From an uncultured Oscillospiraceae bacterium (GTDB taxonomy: Bacteria; Bacillota; Clostridia; Oscillospirales; Acutalibacteraceae): DNA of 21,320 bases. Of the stretch, positions 15,108 to 21,320 are shown one piece after another. The stretch covers positions 1 through 21,320 of the forward strand of contig URYP01000033.1 in the NCBI GenBank assembly GCA_900552115.1, read 5' to 3'. Position 1 is the first letter of the stretch. Each line of letters starts with the position of its first letter. Both the position numbers and the translations under genes were made by a program. The notes under the pieces are model-generated. The model saw only the letters and a program-made list of their open reading frames with translations, was not told where the DNA came from and did not search any database.

Positions 15108-15113
15108 AAAGCA

Positions 15114-15398
15114 AAATTTAATAGACAAACCATTGAATGAAACGAGTACATACCGGTTTGGATACTCCCAGAGAGCGGCGGAGGGTGCGATCGCCGCAGT
15201 CATCACGGCATGGAATGGATTCAGGAGGGTGAAAAGAAAGGCGCAGTGGCGCTGAGTAATGTTCAACGGGGTTTCCGTCCGTTATCACAGGAACGCGTAT
15301 GTATGTACGTGCAGAGGGGGCGCTTTGGGGCGTCAATGTAGGTGGTACCGCAGAAGTTTTAGCTTTTGTCCTATTGTTTTAGGACAAAAGCTTTTTTT
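15114..15398 (+). promoter_or_regulatory. Tryptophan T-box leader with terminator
   Basis: This tRNA-sensing leader controls the trp operon. Stem I shows AGTA (15145-15148) on the 5' side of the specifier loop, AGAGAG (15170-15175), an apical GCGGCG/CGCCGC stem (15175-15180, 15192-15197) closing a loop with GGGTGCGA, and GAATGGA (15213-15219) with specifier TGG at 15216-15218, the tryptophan codon. The T-box core AGGTGGTACCGC (15340-15351) carries the UGGU bulge that pairs with the tRNA 3' end. The terminator is a 13-bp stem (15361-15373 with 15380-15392) followed by seven Ts. Uncharged tRNA-Trp should stabilise the antiterminator and allow read-through. This family is well known in Firmicutes. 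Confidence 0.93.
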
Positions 15399-15420
15399 AT
15401 TTTCCAAAGGAGGCAATTAC

Positions 15421-16605
15421 ATGAAAAAAGGCATGTTTGGCGAGTTCGGCGGCCAGTTTGCGCCGGAAACCATGATGCAGGCGCTGCAGGAGCTGGAGCT
15501 GGCCTATACCCATTATAAAGAGGATGCCGCATTTCAGCATGAGCTGCGCGACTTGCTCATGCAGTATGCGGGACGGCCGTCGCTGCTTTATTACGCCGAA
15601 CGCATGACCCGCGATTTGGGCGGAGCGAAAATCTATCTCAAGCGGGAGGATCTCAATCACACCGGCTCCCACAAAATCAACAATGTACTCGGCCAGGCGC
15701 TGCTGGCCAAAAAGATGGGCAAAACCCGTGTCATCGCCGAAACCGGCGCCGGACAGCACGGGGTAGCCACCGCCACCGCCGCCGCGCTGATGAACATGGA
15801 ATGCGACATCTTTATGGGCGAGGAGGACACGAAACGGCAGGCACTCAATGTGTTCCGCATGGAGTTGCTGGGCGCCCGCGTCCACCCCGTCACCTCCGGG
15901 ACCCGCACCCTCAAGGATGCGGTCAACGAAACCATGCGGGAATGGGTGAGCCGCATCGACGACACCCACTACTGCCTGGGCTCCGTCATGGGCCCCCATC
16001 CCTTCCCCACCATCGTCCGCGATTTCCAGGCCGTCATCTCCAGAGAAATCAAGGAGCAGATCCGGCAGGCTGAGGGCCGGCTGCCCGACGCGGTACTGGC
16101 TTGCGTGGGAGGCGGGAGCAACGCTATGGGCGCGTTTTACGACTTTATCGGCGATCCCTCCGTCCGCCTGATCGGCTGCGAAGCCGCCGGTCGTGGCGTG
16201 GATACGGCGCAAACCGCCGCCACGCTGGCTACCGGCAAACCGGGAATTTTTCACGGGATGAAATCCCTGTTCTGCCAGGACGATTATGGCCAGATCGCGC
16301 CGGTCTACTCCATCTCGGCGGGGCTGGACTATCCCGGCATCGGCCCGGAACACGCCATGCTGTACAAGGAGGGCCGCGCGCAGTATGTCGCCGTGACCGA
16401 CGACGAAGCGGTGGCGGCTTTTGAATACCTGTCCCGAATCGAGGGGATTATCCCCGCCATTGAAAGCGCCCACGCGGTGGCCCACGCCATGCAGCTGGCC
16501 CCGCAGATGCGGACTGACCAAATTCTGGTGGTCAACGTCTCCGGGCGTGGTGACAAAGACGTGGCGGCCATCGCCCGGTACAAAGGAGTGGCTATCGATG
16601 AGTAA
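15421..16605 (+). CDS. trpB: Tryptophan synthase beta chain
   Basis: This 394-residue, PLP-dependent enzyme condenses indole with serine to give tryptophan, as the beta subunit of the alpha2beta2 complex. The sequence shows FGEFGGQFAPET at the start, the PLP lysine K85 in HTGSHKINN, the catalytic glutamate E107 in AETGAGQHG, the phosphate-binding GGGSNAMG (about 230) and the C-terminal VNVSGRGDKD. Length and motifs match standard TrpB (TrpB1 type, with trpA next to it). ATG 15421 follows AAAGGAGG by 7 nt, and any upstream start would lie in the T-box terminator. It is the first gene of the operon, an unusual place since trpE normally leads, and it overlaps trpA by 8 nt. Confidence 0.98.
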   Translation: MKKGMFGEFGGQFAPETMMQALQELELAYTHYKEDAAFQHELRDLLMQYAGRPSLLYYAERMTRDLGGAKIYLKREDLNHTGSHKINNVLGQALLAKKMGKTRVIAETGAGQHGVATATAAALMNMECDIFMGEEDTKRQALNVFRMELLGARVHPVTSGTRTLKDAVNETMREWVSRIDDTHYCLGSVMGPHPFPTIVRDFQAVISREIKEQIRQAEGRLPDAVLACVGGGSNAMGAFYDFIGDPSVRLIGCEAAGRGVDTAQTAATLATGKPGIFHGMKSLFCQDDYGQIAPVYSISAGLDYPGIGPEHAMLYKEGRAQYVAVTDDEAVAAFEYLSRIEGIIPAIESAHAVAHAMQLAPQMRTDQILVVNVSGRGDKDVAAIARYKGVAIDE

Positions 16606-17377
16606 AATTTCTGACGCGTTTCAAAACGGCAAGGCCTTTATCGGCTTTGTCACCGGTGGCGATCCCGACATAGACACCACCGCCCGCCTGATCGAGGCGA
16701 TGGCCGAATCCGGTGCGGATATGGTGGAAATCGGGATTCCCTTTTCCGATCCTATCGCCGAGGGGCCGGTGATCCAGGCGGCCAGCGAACGCGCGCTGCG
16801 GGGCGGCGTGACGGTAGACGCCCTCTTTTCCATGGTGGAGCGGGTACGGGAAAAAGTATCCATTCCGCTGTTGTTCATGACCTATGCCAACCCCATTTTC
16901 GCCTATGGTACCGACCGCTTTATGGAACGATGCCGGCAGGCCGGGATCGACGGAGTGATCGTGCCGGACGTGCCCTTTGAGGAAAAAGACCTGTTTGCCC
17001 CGGCCTGCCGACGCCATGGCATCGACTGGATATCCATGGTATCGCCCACCTCTGGGCGGCGGGCCGCCGCCATCGCGCGGGAAGCGGAGGGCTTCCTCTA
17101 TTGTGTGTCCTCGCTGGGCGTAACCGGCATCCGTTCGGAAATTGATGACGCCATCCGCGACGTAATAAACCAAGCCAAAGCCGTATCGTCCGTCCCCTGC
17201 GCCATTGGATTCGGTATCTCCACCCCGGAACAGGCCCGCCGGATAGGCGGTATGGGGGATGGCGTGATCGTGGGCAGCGCCATCGTGCGGCTGGCTGCCG
17301 AATACGGCACCGAGAGCGTCCCCTATGTCCGCGACTACGTCACCGCCATGAAACAGGCCCTTGCGGCCGCTGAATAG
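16598..17377 (+). CDS. trpA: Tryptophan synthase alpha chain
   Basis: This 259-residue TIM-barrel subunit cleaves indole-3-glycerol phosphate into indole and glyceraldehyde 3-phosphate and passes indole to TrpB. The catalytic glutamate is E44 (VEIGIPFSDP). The second catalytic acid, Asp60 in E. coli numbering, is glutamate here (E55 in PIAEGPVIQ), a conservative change that I recall in other clostridial TrpA proteins. Phosphate-binding glycines are visible in GVTGIRSE, GFGIST and GVIVGSAIV. ATG 16598 overlaps the trpB stop (ATGAGTAA) and follows AAGGAG by about 9 nt. Length fits the family. It is co-transcribed with trpB and trpD. Confidence 0.97.
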   Translation: MSKISDAFQNGKAFIGFVTGGDPDIDTTARLIEAMAESGADMVEIGIPFSDPIAEGPVIQAASERALRGGVTVDALFSMVERVREKVSIPLLFMTYANPIFAYGTDRFMERCRQAGIDGVIVPDVPFEEKDLFAPACRRHGIDWISMVSPTSGRRAAAIAREAEGFLYCVSSLGVTGIRSEIDDAIRDVINQAKAVSSVPCAIGFGISTPEQARRIGGMGDGVIVGSAIVRLAAEYGTESVPYVRDYVTAMKQALAAAE

Positions 17378-17395
17378 ACGAAAGAAGGGCTTTTT

Positions 17396-18430
17396 GTGTA
17401 TAAAGAAATCCTGTCCAAACTGACCACCCACCAGGAATTGACCGCAGATGAAATTTCCGCGCTGATTGCCGCCATCAACCGGGACGAGATCAGCGATGTG
17501 CAGATCGGCGGTTTTCAGGTGGCGCTGCTGATGAAATCCCCCACCCTGCGGGAGACTGCCGCCATAGCCAAGGCAATGCGGGCCAACTGCGTGCGGCTGA
17601 ACCCGCATGTGTCCGAACCGCTGATGGATACCTGCGGCACCGGCGGAGGACTGAGCACGTTCAATATTTCCACCGCCACCGCCATTGTCGCCGCCGCCGC
17701 AGGAATTCCCATTGCCAAGCACGGCAGTCGCTCCATCTCCAGCCTGTCGGGCAGCGCCGATGTACTGGAGGCGCTGGGCGTCAATATCCAACTGTCACCG
17801 GAGGCGGTGGAAGCCATGATCGAGCAGATTGGCATCGCCTTTTTATACGCGCCCCTGTTCCATCCGGTGATGTGTAAAGTGCTGCCGCCCGAACAGGATC
17901 TCGGCATTAAAACCATCTTTTACACCATCATCGGGCCGCTGATCAACCCGGCCTTTGCCGCCCGCCATGTGCTCGGCGTCTATAAACCGGAACTGCTGGA
18001 AACCGTGTCCACCGTGGCAAAGAGCCTTGGATACAGCGACGCTTTGTTCGTCCATGGCATGGACGGACTGGATGAGATTTCCCTGATGGGGCCCACCCGC
18101 ATCCATGAACTGCACGCAGGCAGCATACGCGAATACGAGATCACCCCGGAGGAACTGGGACTGACCCGCTGCACGTTGGAGGACATCAAAACCGGTACGC
18201 CCGAGGTCAATGCCCAGTGTATCCGTGACGTATTCTCCGGCAAGCTGACCGGGCCGCGGCGGGCCGCGGTATTGATGAACGCCGCCGGCGCCTTATATAT
18301 CGGCAAACGGGCGGACAGCCTGAAAGAGGGCGTCCGGCTGGCGGCGGAGCTGATCGACAGCGGCGCCGCGGAGAAAAAGCTGCGTGAGCTGGGAGAAGCC
18401 TCCCATTCCTTCGGGGAATCGGCGGTATGA
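17396..18430 (+). CDS. trpD: Anthranilate phosphoribosyltransferase
   Basis: This 344-residue enzyme transfers phosphoribosyl from PRPP to anthranilate, the second step of the pathway. Family motifs are clear: the PRPP loop CGTGGGLSTFNIST (80-93), KHGSRSISSLSGSADVLEALG (108-128 region) and the metal-binding HGMDGLDEISL (about 219-229). The usual GTGGD has a glycine in place of the aspartate (GTGGG). In Sulfolobus TrpD I recall that this position was altered (D83G) in an activated variant with reduced magnesium inhibition, so it may affect kinetics. GTG 17396 is used, with AAGAAGGG 6-7 nt upstream, 18 nt after trpA. It overlaps trpC by 4 nt (ATGA). There is no fused TrpG domain. Confidence 0.97.
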   Translation: MYKEILSKLTTHQELTADEISALIAAINRDEISDVQIGGFQVALLMKSPTLRETAAIAKAMRANCVRLNPHVSEPLMDTCGTGGGLSTFNISTATAIVAAAAGIPIAKHGSRSISSLSGSADVLEALGVNIQLSPEAVEAMIEQIGIAFLYAPLFHPVMCKVLPPEQDLGIKTIFYTIIGPLINPAFAARHVLGVYKPELLETVSTVAKSLGYSDALFVHGMDGLDEISLMGPTRIHELHAGSIREYEITPEELGLTRCTLEDIKTGTPEVNAQCIRDVFSGKLTGPRRAAVLMNAAGALYIGKRADSLKEGVRLAAELIDSGAAEKKLRELGEASHSFGESAV

Positions 18431-19125
18431 GCGGCTCATTTTCTGCCGCCTTGAAAGTCCGTGCCGCTGAGGGTTTTGTCCCGGTGATTGCCGATCTGAA
18501 GCCGTTTTCCCCCAAAGAAGGCGATTTATTCCGAGGACGGGACGCCACGGAGATCGCCCGCGCCCTGAAGAAAGCGGGCGCACCGGCTCTGTCGGTCGTC
18601 ACCGAGCCGGAACACTTCCACGGCTCGCTGTCACTGCTGCGGGACGTGGTACGCGCCACCGGGCTGCCGGTGTTACGCAAGGATTTTATCCGCTCCCGGC
18701 GCGATCTGGAAGAAACCGCGGCGGCGGGAGCGGCCGCTATCCTGCTGATTGTTTCCATGCACACCGCGCAGGAATTGCTCAACTTATATAAAATAGCGTT
18801 GTCCCTTGGGCTGGAACCGCTGGTGGAGACGCATACGGCGTCGGAAATGGAAAGCGCCCAACAGCTGGGCGCGACGCTGGTCGGGATCAACAACCGGGAC
18901 ATTACCCGTTTGGAAAAGGATGATGGCGGCGTGGCGGCCACCGAAGCATTGGCCTTTACCGACCGGCGCGGCGGTCTGCTTGTCAGCGAAAGCGGTCTGT
19001 ACACGCCGGATGACGTACGGCGGGCCCTGCGCAGCGGCGCGGATGCGGTACTCATCGGCACCGCCCTGCTGCGGGCGGAGGATATACAGGCCGCGTACCG
19101 CCGGTTCGCGGAGGCCGCGCCATGA
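18427..19125 (+). CDS. trpC: Indole-3-glycerol phosphate synthase, short divergent form
   Basis: This 232-residue TIM-barrel enzyme converts CdRP to indole-3-glycerol phosphate. Key motifs are IADLKPFSPKEG (about 21-32), LRKDFI (catalytic lysine), LVETHTASEME (glutamate), GINNRDI and LLVSESGL. It is about 25-30 residues shorter than the usual 255-265, lacking the N-terminal helical extension. In the first motif the usual catalytic Glu of AEIKRxSPS is Asp (ADLKPFSP). I believe this divergent form, with Lys-Pro instead of Lys-Arg, occurs in some archaea and Clostridia. ATG 18427 overlaps the trpD stop (ATGA); no earlier start is plausible. It overlaps trpF by 4 nt. Function is supported strongly by operon position. 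Confidence 0.93.
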   Translation: MSGSFSAALKVRAAEGFVPVIADLKPFSPKEGDLFRGRDATEIARALKKAGAPALSVVTEPEHFHGSLSLLRDVVRATGLPVLRKDFIRSRRDLEETAAAGAAAILLIVSMHTAQELLNLYKIALSLGLEPLVETHTASEMESAQQLGATLVGINNRDITRLEKDDGGVAATEALAFTDRRGGLLVSESGLYTPDDVRRALRSGADAVLIGTALLRAEDIQAAYRRFAEAAP

Positions 19126-19823
19126 CGCGGCTCAAGCTCTGCGGGATGACGAACGGCGACGATATCCGGTTTTGCTGCCGGGCCGGGACGGATATCATCG
19201 GGCTGGTGGCGGAGTATCCCCGCTCTGTGCCTTGGAACCTGACCAGCAGGGAGGCCGCCTCCCTGCTGCCGTATGTCGAAAAGCCGGCCAAAAGCTGTTT
19301 GGTTACCGGCGGTTCCATCGTTCACATCCTGTCATTGGCGGACACGCTCCAGCCGGATATGATTCAACTGCACGGCGGGGAATCGCTGACGGATACAGCG
19401 GCGCTGGCCGATGCACTGGCCGAACGTGGCATTGAAACCGTGAAAGCGCTGCCTGTCCGCCCGGACGGTCTTTGTGAACTGGAGGGCGTACCCTCGCTTA
19501 AAACCGCAGTCGCCTTTTTAAACGATACCGCGGTTTCCATGCTGCTGATCGATTCCCGCGCCCCCTCCTCCCCGGCCGCATCCGGGCAGATCGACGCCGC
19601 GCTTTATCAGCAGGCGGCTCTTCTCTCCCGAAAGCCGGTGATGCTGGCCGGCGGGCTGACTCCGCAGAATCTGGCGGATAGGCTGGCGGCGCTGCATCCT
19701 TATGGGGTGGATATTCTCACAGGCGTGGAAACCGCTCCCCGTGTTAAAAGCCGTGAAGCCATTGAAACGGTTTGCCGGATACGGCGGGAATACGACAAAA
19801 CAGCCGGGAGCGATGTCGGATGA
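19122..19823 (+). CDS. trpF: Phosphoribosylanthranilate isomerase, divergent
   Basis: This 233-residue TIM-barrel enzyme isomerises phosphoribosyl anthranilate to CdRP. It begins with LKLCGMTNGDD, with the catalytic cysteine at position 7, and contains IQLHGGE, the catalytic aspartate in LLIDSR, LAGGLTPQNL and GVDILTGVETAPRVKS. Two places differ from the usual family: the early IGFIFYPKSPR region reads IGLVAEYPRSVPW, and the Gly-rich loop after the catalytic aspartate (usually DSGxGGTG) reads DSRAPSSPAASG. ATG 19122 overlaps the trpC stop (ATGA). It is the last gene of the operon, and its 3' end lies inside the terminator hairpin. Identity rests on motifs plus operon context. Confidence 0.92.
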   Translation: MTRLKLCGMTNGDDIRFCCRAGTDIIGLVAEYPRSVPWNLTSREAASLLPYVEKPAKSCLVTGGSIVHILSLADTLQPDMIQLHGGESLTDTAALADALAERGIETVKALPVRPDGLCELEGVPSLKTAVAFLNDTAVSMLLIDSRAPSSPAASGQIDAALYQQAALLSRKPVMLAGGLTPQNLADRLAALHPYGVDILTGVETAPRVKSREAIETVCRIRREYDKTAGSDVG

Positions 19824-19841
19824 TCGCTCTCGGCTGTTTTT
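19797..19841. terminator. Terminator of the trp operon, overlapping the trpF stop
   Basis: AAAACAGCCGGGAGCGAT pairs with ATCGCTCTCGGCTGTTTT (one G-T wobble) around an 8-nt loop, followed by Ts. The trpF stop codon (19821-19823) lies in the loop and 3' arm. The A-tract makes it usable for the converging sigE transcript too. Confidence 0.9.
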
Positions 19842-19864
19842 ATTCCCCGGCGGGGATAGTCTTT

Positions 19865-20602
19865 TTACAGTACCCGTTCTATGTCCTTTTTCAGGCGGCG
19901 GATAATTTTCTTTTCCAGCCGGGAAATATAGGACTGGGAGATGCCCAGCAGATCCGCCACCTCCTTTTGGGTGTGCTCGCGATTACCGCCGATGCCGAAG
20001 CGCAGCTTCATGATGGTCTGCTCCCGCGGGGATAGGTGGGACACGCACTCCAGCAGCAGATCCCGCTCTGCTTCCTGCTCGATTCCCCGATTGACGATAT
20101 CCGGATCACTGCCCAGAATATCGGATAGCAGCAGTTCATTTCCATCCCAGTCGACGTTGAGCGGCTCCTCAATGGACATCTCATTGCGCAGCTGCGTATT
20201 TTTCCGCAGATGCATGAGGATTTCGTTCTCGATGCAGCGGGAAGAATAGGTCGCCAGCTTGATTTTACGAGACGGACAAAATGTATTGACCGCTTTAATC
20301 AGTCCAATCGTGCCAATGGAGATCAAATCCTCGATCCCCACGCCCGAGCTTTCAAATTTGCGGGCAATATACACGACCAGGCGTAAATTATGGGTAATCA
20401 GTAAATCACGGGCTTGCGCGTCCCCCTGCTCAATCCGTTCCAGCGCCTGCGCCTCCTCTTCCGCGGTCAGCGGTGGCGGCAACGCGGTGGAGCCGTTTAT
20501 ATAATAAACTTCATCCGCCTCACCGTACCACAGCCTCCTCAGCCACAGGCGGATGCTCCGCAGCCAGTGCCGGCCTTTATCCCGCCGTACAGGTATAATC
20601 AT
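19865..20602 (-). CDS. sigE: RNA polymerase sporulation sigma factor, pro-sigma-E
   Basis: This 245-residue sigma-70-family factor directs early mother-cell gene expression during sporulation. Compared with B. subtilis SigE as remembered, the region after the pro-sequence is nearly collinear: DEVYYINGSTALPPPL, NLRLVVYIARKFE, DLISIGTIGLIKAVNTF, KIKLATYSSRCIENEILM, EPLNVDWDGNELLLSD and GISQSYISRLEKKIIRRLKK (region 4.2). The first 33 residues are a basic/aromatic pro-sequence that would hold the factor inactive at the membrane until cut, expected between Y33 and Y34 by analogy. ATG 20602 follows AAGGGGGAA and overlaps the end of spoIIGA by 26 nt, indicating coupled translation. The sigG gene that often follows is not present here; trpF converges instead. 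Confidence 0.97.
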   Translation of the reverse strand: MIIPVRRDKGRHWLRSIRLWLRRLWYGEADEVYYINGSTALPPPLTAEEEAQALERIEQGDAQARDLLITHNLRLVVYIARKFESSGVGIEDLISIGTIGLIKAVNTFCPSRKIKLATYSSRCIENEILMHLRKNTQLRNEMSIEEPLNVDWDGNELLLSDILGSDPDIVNRGIEQEAERDLLLECVSHLSPREQTIMKLRFGIGGNREHTQKEVADLLGISQSYISRLEKKIIRRLKKDIERVL

Positions 20603-21320
20603 GAGAGGTTCCCCCTTGTTTAGTAATCAGCAAATCCGTGATATCGCTGCCGATCAGCGCTTCATACTCGCGGCCTTTCAGCTGTCGGCTGACCGCGATG
20701 TAAGCACCGCCGATATCGGCGGTATGTCCTTCTTTATCAGACAGCGTCATGTTCACCGGACGAAACGCGGGCAGGAATCCGCCGCCGCCCATGGACTGGA
20801 ACGGAATCAGGCGCAGGCGGTTTTTCAGGGCCGCATGGGAGGACAGGTCGTCGCCTTTGCCGTCCATCAGCAACAGCAGCGATTCGCGCAGATTGGACGG
20901 CAGGCAGGATTCCAGCGCCTCGTAACGGACAATCACCACCGGACTGCCCGAAAACTGTTCGGTCACATGGTGTCCGGTATCATAAAGTGCGTTCAGTTCC
21001 GTCAGTCCCGCTCCACCGTCGATCTTCAGGCGATAGATTCCCTGATGGGGCGCTTTTTTACGGGTAAAACGGTCATACAGGCGAAGCAGCGTATAACTGA
21101 CTACGCTGAATACCACCAGCAGTAGAGGCGGTACATCGTAATACACCACCCCGTTGATGACCGCCATCCCCTGCGGGTCGAACGCGATCCACAGCCCAAA
21201 GGATACGCCGGCAAATACTGTGGAAACAATAAAGAAGACGGCCATTTGTTTTATGTATGCCGACAGGCGGCTCCAGGGAAAAGCAATTAGTATGATAACC
21301 GCCGCCCCGGCCAGCTTGAC
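20577..21320 (-). CDS. spoIIGA: Sporulation sigma-E processing peptidase, 5' partial
   Basis: The reading frame runs from its stop at 20577-20579 up to the right edge of the window without a break, so the start is outside; about 247 residues are visible of a family length near 300. The first visible part is hydrophobic (several membrane segments, such as VKLAGAAVIILIAFPW and PPLLLVVFSVVSYTLL), followed by a soluble domain with the aspartic-protease motif DTG in NALYDTGHHVTEQFSG. A second conserved area is IPFQSMGGGGFLPAFRP. SpoIIGA cleaves the pro-sequence of sigma-E at the septal membrane in response to a forespore signal. It overlaps sigE by 26 nt in the standard spoIIG order. Confidence 0.95.
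   Translation of the reverse strand, partial: VKLAGAAVIILIAFPWSRLSAYIKQMAVFFIVSTVFAGVSFGLWIAFDPQGMAVINGVVYYDVPPLLLVVFSVVSYTLLRLYDRFTRKKAPHQGIYRLKIDGGAGLTELNALYDTGHHVTEQFSGSPVVIVRYEALESCLPSNLRESLLLLMDGKGDDLSSHAALKNRLRLIPFQSMGGGGFLPAFRPVNMTLSDKEGHTADIGGAYIAVSRQLKGREYEALIGSDITDLLITKQGGTSHDYTCTAG

Noticed and set aside
15211..15213. An alternative TGG specifier in the T-box
   Set aside because: It lacks the GAA-codon-A context seen for the TGG at 15216-15218. Both would specify tryptophan, so the conclusion does not change.
15397..16521. A long minus-strand open frame opposite trpB
   Set aside because: It runs across the trpB coding region, and its low-complexity Gly/His-rich translation is typical of an antisense shadow.
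16592..17791. A long minus-strand open frame opposite trpA and trpD
   Set aside because: It spans two real genes and their junction, has no family resemblance and reads as Gly-rich shadow sequence.
18207..19325. A long minus-strand open frame opposite trpD, trpC and trpF
   Set aside because: It covers conserved enzyme genes on the other strand; its Arg/Ser/Pro-rich translation is typical of an artefact.

Overview
The window looks like a chromosomal segment of an endospore-forming, fairly GC-rich member of the Clostridia, perhaps Oscillospirales or Ruminococcaceae-like; the lineage is inferred from gene content only. The main evidence is a spoIIGA-sigE sporulation pair at the right end, a Trp T-box leader, LytTR/LiaF-type and bacitracin/lantibiotic-type envelope-stress genes, and strong SigA-like promoters and Rho-independent terminators throughout.

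Layout. (1) 1-360: AT-rich left edge. It holds the 3' end of a small EF-Tu-domain-III-like gene, a 12-bp direct repeat, a tRNA-3'-end-like segment and a strong terminator, and could be the border of an integrated element. (2) 420-4057: an envelope-stress or peptide-resistance module made of an OmpR-type response regulator, an ABC ATPase plus permease, and a histidine kinase, separated by terminators into apparently three transcripts. (3) 4237-5376: a small amidase_3 cell-wall hydrolase and a short lipoprotein. (4) 5434-7709: a divergent AraC regulator and MFS transporter. (5) 7901-10363: a membrane diguanylate cyclase with two periplasmic-binding-protein-like sensor domains. (6) 10429-11588 (minus): a LytTR regulator and a LiaF-like membrane protein. 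(7) 11755-14937 (minus): a 1060-residue fusion of an Endonuclease Q-like PHP nuclease to a UvrD-type helicase, with two beta-clamp-like motifs. (8) 15079-19841: a tryptophan operon in the order trpB-A-D-C-F, without trpE or trpG, preceded by a promoter and a tryptophan T-box with TGG specifier. (9) 19865-21320 (minus): sigE and the 5'-truncated spoIIGA.

How the genes work together. The trp genes convert anthranilate to tryptophan under control of uncharged tRNA-Trp, but the genes making anthranilate from chorismate are not here. SpoIIGA is the protease expected to activate pro-sigma-E, made from the adjacent gene. The kinase, regulator and ABC genes probably form a detoxification circuit. The LytTR/LiaF-like pair is a second, independent membrane-linked regulator. 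The most unusual item is the EndoQ-UvrD fusion, which suggests incision at deaminated bases coupled to strand unwinding and tethered to the replication clamp. No insertion sequence, CRISPR array, rRNA gene or complete tRNA gene was seen.
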